From Acidobacteriota bacterium (GTDB lineage Bacteria > Acidobacteriota > Terriglobia > 20CM-2-55-15), in NCBI GenBank assembly GCA_022821145.1, contig JAJEEE010000064.1, forward strand, positions 1-64,000: DNA of 64,000 bases, given 5' to 3'. This document shows, in pieces, positions 61,828 through 64,000 of the stretch. The number at the start of each line of letters is the position of its first letter. Position 1 is the stretch's first letter. The notes under the pieces were generated by a model. It was not told the DNA's origin, searched no databases, and saw only the letters and a program-made list of their open reading frames with translations. The position numbers and the translations under genes were made by a program.

Positions 61828-63789
61828 ATGCCCGAGACTCGCCGCGCCATCGTCTGCACCGTAGTCGCCGCCCTGATCGTCGGCGCGGATGCAACCGCCC
61901 GCCAAACCGGGAACCCGATGGCGCTCGGCGATGACTGGCCACGGTACACCGGAGACCTGGCGGGCACGCGCCACTCCCCGTTGAGGGAGATCCACGCCGG
62001 CAACGTCGGCGCGCTGGAACTGGCGTGGAACTACGGGACCGCGCCGGCCGGCGGCGGCCGCGGCGGCCGCGGAACGCCGACGCCCGTCGAACCGGACGCA
62101 CCGTTGTCGGTTTCCCGCCAGAACACGCCGATCGTCGTCGACGGCGCGATGTACCTGACGGCCGGAGCGCACGTCGTGGCGCTCGACGCCGACACGGGCG
62201 GCGAAGTCTGGCGGCGCGCGGTCGCCGACGGCAGCCCGTCCCCGCGCGGCGTGGCCTACTGGCCCGGGGACGGCGAAAACCCGCCACGCCTGATCTTCAC
62301 CGTCGGAAACCGCCTGATGGTGCTCGACGCGGGAACGGGACGGCCGGAGACGAGTTTCGGGACCGGCGGGACGGCCGACATGGTCGTGCCCTACGACGGG
62401 GTCCCGACAATCTTCAGGAACGTCGTCCTGGTGGGCGCCGCCAACGGCGAGATGTCGCAGGGCGGGCAACCCGGGGACACCCGCGCCTACGACGCCGTGT
62501 CCGGCGACCTGCTCTGGAGCTTCGCCACGATTGTCCGACCCGGAGATCCCAACTTCGAGGGCGCCTGGCTCGACGACGGATGGGACGGAGGGCGGGCCGG
62601 CGTGAATCACTGGGGCTGGTACATGACCGTCGACGAAGACCGCGAGATCGTCTACATGACGCTCGGTTCGCCGGCGGGCAACTACTGGGGCGGCGACCGG
62701 CCGGGGACGAACCTGTACGCCAACTCCGTCGTCGCCGTCGACGCCGCGACGGGCCGTTATCTCTGGCACTTCCAGACCGTCCATCACGACCTCTGGGACG
62801 CCGACCAGCCCAGCGCCCCCAGCCTGATCGACATTCGCCGGAACGGCGAGACGATCCCGGCGCTGGCGCTGATCGGAAAGACCGCCTACATGTTCATTCT
62901 GAACCGGGTGACCGGCGAGCCCGTCTTCGGCGTCGAGGAACGTCCCGTGCCGCAGGGCGGCGCGCCCGGAGAGTGGTACTCGCCCACGCAGCCGTTCCCC
63001 ATCGCGCCGCCGCCGCTGGCCCGCGTGGCGTTCGGACCGGATGACCTGGTGACCGGCGACGACACGACCGAGGAACACGCCGCGGCGTGCCGCGACCTCT
63101 GGGAGCGCGCGGGCGGATTCGCCAACGAGGGTCCGTTCACGCCGTTCCTGTTCCAGGAAGCCGACGCGCCCCCGCGATCCAGCATCCAGTTTCCAGGCAA
63201 CGGCGGGACGAACTGGGGCGGGCCGGCGGCCGACCCCGAGCGGGGTTACGTGTTCGCCTTCACGCAGGACGCCGCGTTCACGGGTTGGATCGAGTTGAAG
63301 CGGGAGGGCGGCGACTACGGCAGCGGCAACGGCTCGCCGCAGCCCTACGACCGGGGCAGCATCAGCGGTCCCGGACCCTATTCCGGTTTTAGCGTGATGG
63401 GCATGCCGTGCCAGAAGCCGCCCTGGGGCCGCCTGACGGCCGTGGACGCCGCCACCGGGCAATTCGCGTGGCAGGTAACGCTGGGCGTGACCGACAGCCT
63501 GCCCGAAGACCGGCAACAGACGGGCCGGGGAGGCGCGGCCGGGCCGATCGTCACCGCGGGAGGGCTGGTGTTCATCGCCGCGACGAGCGACGCCCGTTTC
63601 CGCGCGCTCGACTCCGGAACCGGCGAGGAACTCTGGGTCGCGCGGCTTCCGGCGAACGGGACGGCGAACCCGATGACCTACCGGGGGGCCGGCGGACGGC
63701 AGTTCGTCGCCGTCGCCGCGGGTGGACAGGTGCACGCGTTCGCTCTGCCCGCGGGAGGCGCGAGCGCCGACACGCCGGGCACGAACTAG
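61828..63789 (+). CDS. Exported PQQ-type quinoprotein dehydrogenase
   Basis: This 653-residue exported protein starts at 61828 with AAGGAG five bases upstream; longer readings add no conserved sequence. After the signal (VCTVVAALIVGADATA) it follows the eight-bladed quinoprotein pattern: DDWPRYTGDLAGTRHSPLRE, a series of ALDADTGGEVWR and AVDAATGRYLWHFQTVHHDLWD blades, and MGMPCQKPPWGRLTAVD. The closest type is a membrane or soluble glucose/alcohol dehydrogenase using PQQ in the periplasm. No c-type haem motif is present. Electrons probably pass to quinone or a separate cytochrome. Confidence 0.87.
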   Translation: MPETRRAIVCTVVAALIVGADATARQTGNPMALGDDWPRYTGDLAGTRHSPLREIHAGNVGALELAWNYGTAPAGGGRGGRGTPTPVEPDAPLSVSRQNTPIVVDGAMYLTAGAHVVALDADTGGEVWRRAVADGSPSPRGVAYWPGDGENPPRLIFTVGNRLMVLDAGTGRPETSFGTGGTADMVVPYDGVPTIFRNVVLVGAANGEMSQGGQPGDTRAYDAVSGDLLWSFATIVRPGDPNFEGAWLDDGWDGGRAGVNHWGWYMTVDEDREIVYMTLGSPAGNYWGGDRPGTNLYANSVVAVDAATGRYLWHFQTVHHDLWDADQPSAPSLIDIRRNGETIPALALIGKTAYMFILNRVTGEPVFGVEERPVPQGGAPGEWYSPTQPFPIAPPPLARVAFGPDDLVTGDDTTEEHAAACRDLWERAGGFANEGPFTPFLFQEADAPPRSSIQFPGNGGTNWGGPAADPERGYVFAFTQDAAFTGWIELKREGGDYGSGNGSPQPYDRGSISGPGPYSGFSVMGMPCQKPPWGRLTAVDAATGQFAWQVTLGVTDSLPEDRQQTGRGGAAGPIVTAGGLVFIAATSDARFRALDSGTGEELWVARLPANGTANPMTYRGAGGRQFVAVAAGGQVHAFALPAGGASADTPGTN

Positions 63790-63813
63790 AACAGCGCGCC
63801 CCTCCGTCCGTCT

Positions 63814-63890
63814 TCACCTGTAGCGCCGATCGATCTCGGTGGGATCGTTGCGCGTGACGCGCGACTGGTCGTTGATCCGGATGCCGTTCG
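63814..63890 (-). other. Unassigned C-terminal fragment
   Basis: A short minus-strand reading GIRINDQSRVTRNDPTEIDR and a few basic residues ends in TGA at 63814. No start or body is seen because the upstream bases belong to the BrnA frame. It may be the tail of a lost gene or chance. The bases between it and the quinoprotein stop show nothing. Confidence 0.2.
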
Positions 63891-63907
63891 GCCTTGTCGG
63901 TCGCCGC

Positions 63908-64000
63908 TCAAGTCTTGGCCCGATCCCGATGGGCTTCGTAGTACGCCCGCAGGATGGCGTTAATCCTGCTGGGGTAGCCCTTGCCCTGGTCCTGCAGCCA
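63908..64000 (-). CDS. brnA: BrnA-type antitoxin (partial, C-terminal end)
   Basis: The last 30 residues of a protein enter from the right edge: WLQDQGKGYPSRINAILRAY followed by YEAHRDRAKT and TGA. This matches the C-terminal ribbon-helix-helix of BrnA antitoxins (FRAQGKGYQTRINAVLRAY in homologues). The rest, and the usual BrnT toxin gene upstream of it, would be outside the window. The stretch is in frame to the last base. Confidence 0.7.
   Translation of the reverse strand, partial: WLQDQGKGYPSRINAILRAYYEAHRDRAKT

Noticed and set aside
1-64000. tRNA, rRNA, riboswitch or replication-origin features
   Set aside because: No cloverleaf, rRNA segment, known aptamer consensus or DnaA-box cluster was recognised by eye. 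A covariance-model search would be needed to exclude small RNAs.

Overview
The window is very GC-rich and densely coded on both strands. Almost every gene whose function can be read is for an exported or envelope protein, a peptidase, a redox enzyme or a transporter. The gene content (DUF1592 plus DUF1552 pair, DUF5916 barrel, three DUF6152 genes, TRAP transporter, fused 2-oxoacid dehydrogenase E1, isoquinoline-oxidoreductase-type IorAB, quinoprotein, M6 and M1 peptidases) is what I associate with uncultured Acidobacteriota, especially Vicinamibacteria-like marine or soil lineages. That assignment is an inference: no rRNA, tRNA or phylogenetic marker was seen. No CRISPR array was seen. Genes are cut at both window edges.

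Layout. 1-8.5 kb: a truncated lipoprotein gene, a fused alpha/beta E1 dehydrogenase, a coiled-coil gene built from 33-bp repeats, and a five-gene minus-strand run (dctP, dctQ, dctM, an unusual Fe-S protein, an unrecognised Cys-rich protein). 8.5-9 kb: an imperfect inverted-repeat element whose sequence recurs inside a 250-bp MITE-like element at 15.0-15.25 kb. 9-22 kb: M6 peptidase and DUF5916 barrel, an inositol-phosphatase-family gene, then an ankyrin/MBL operon diverging from the DUF1592/DUF1552 pair, then a toxin-antitoxin (TA) pair. 22-26 kb: flavodoxin-like protein, pirin, DUF6152 and partner, glyoxalase. 26-31.4 kb: DUF2272, DDAH-type hydrolase, a deoxyribosyltransferase/ATP-cone fusion, Fic protein, orphan HTH antitoxin, dienelactone hydrolase. 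31.5-34.5 kb: a second DUF6152 locus and a decayed TA pair. 34.5-46.4 kb: Lhr helicase, a Na+ symporter with a small partner, an M1 aminopeptidase, and a third DUF6152 locus. 46.5-64 kb: outer-membrane barrels, beta-propellers, lipases and glyoxalases, IorAB, a quinoprotein, MazEF and ParE/Phd pairs, mobile-element scars, and a partial BrnA.

The observation I rate most worth testing is the DUF6152 module. It appears three times, each time beside secreted proteins of which most carry a G-x-W-x-G-[DN]-T-L-V signature. All three DUF6152 proteins have an AxA signal-peptidase site placed so that the mature protein would begin His-His, and all share an internal Asn-Pro-His. That arrangement resembles a copper histidine brace. 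A second theme is a high load of toxin-antitoxin and mobile-element scars, about seven TA or TA-like loci in 64 kb.
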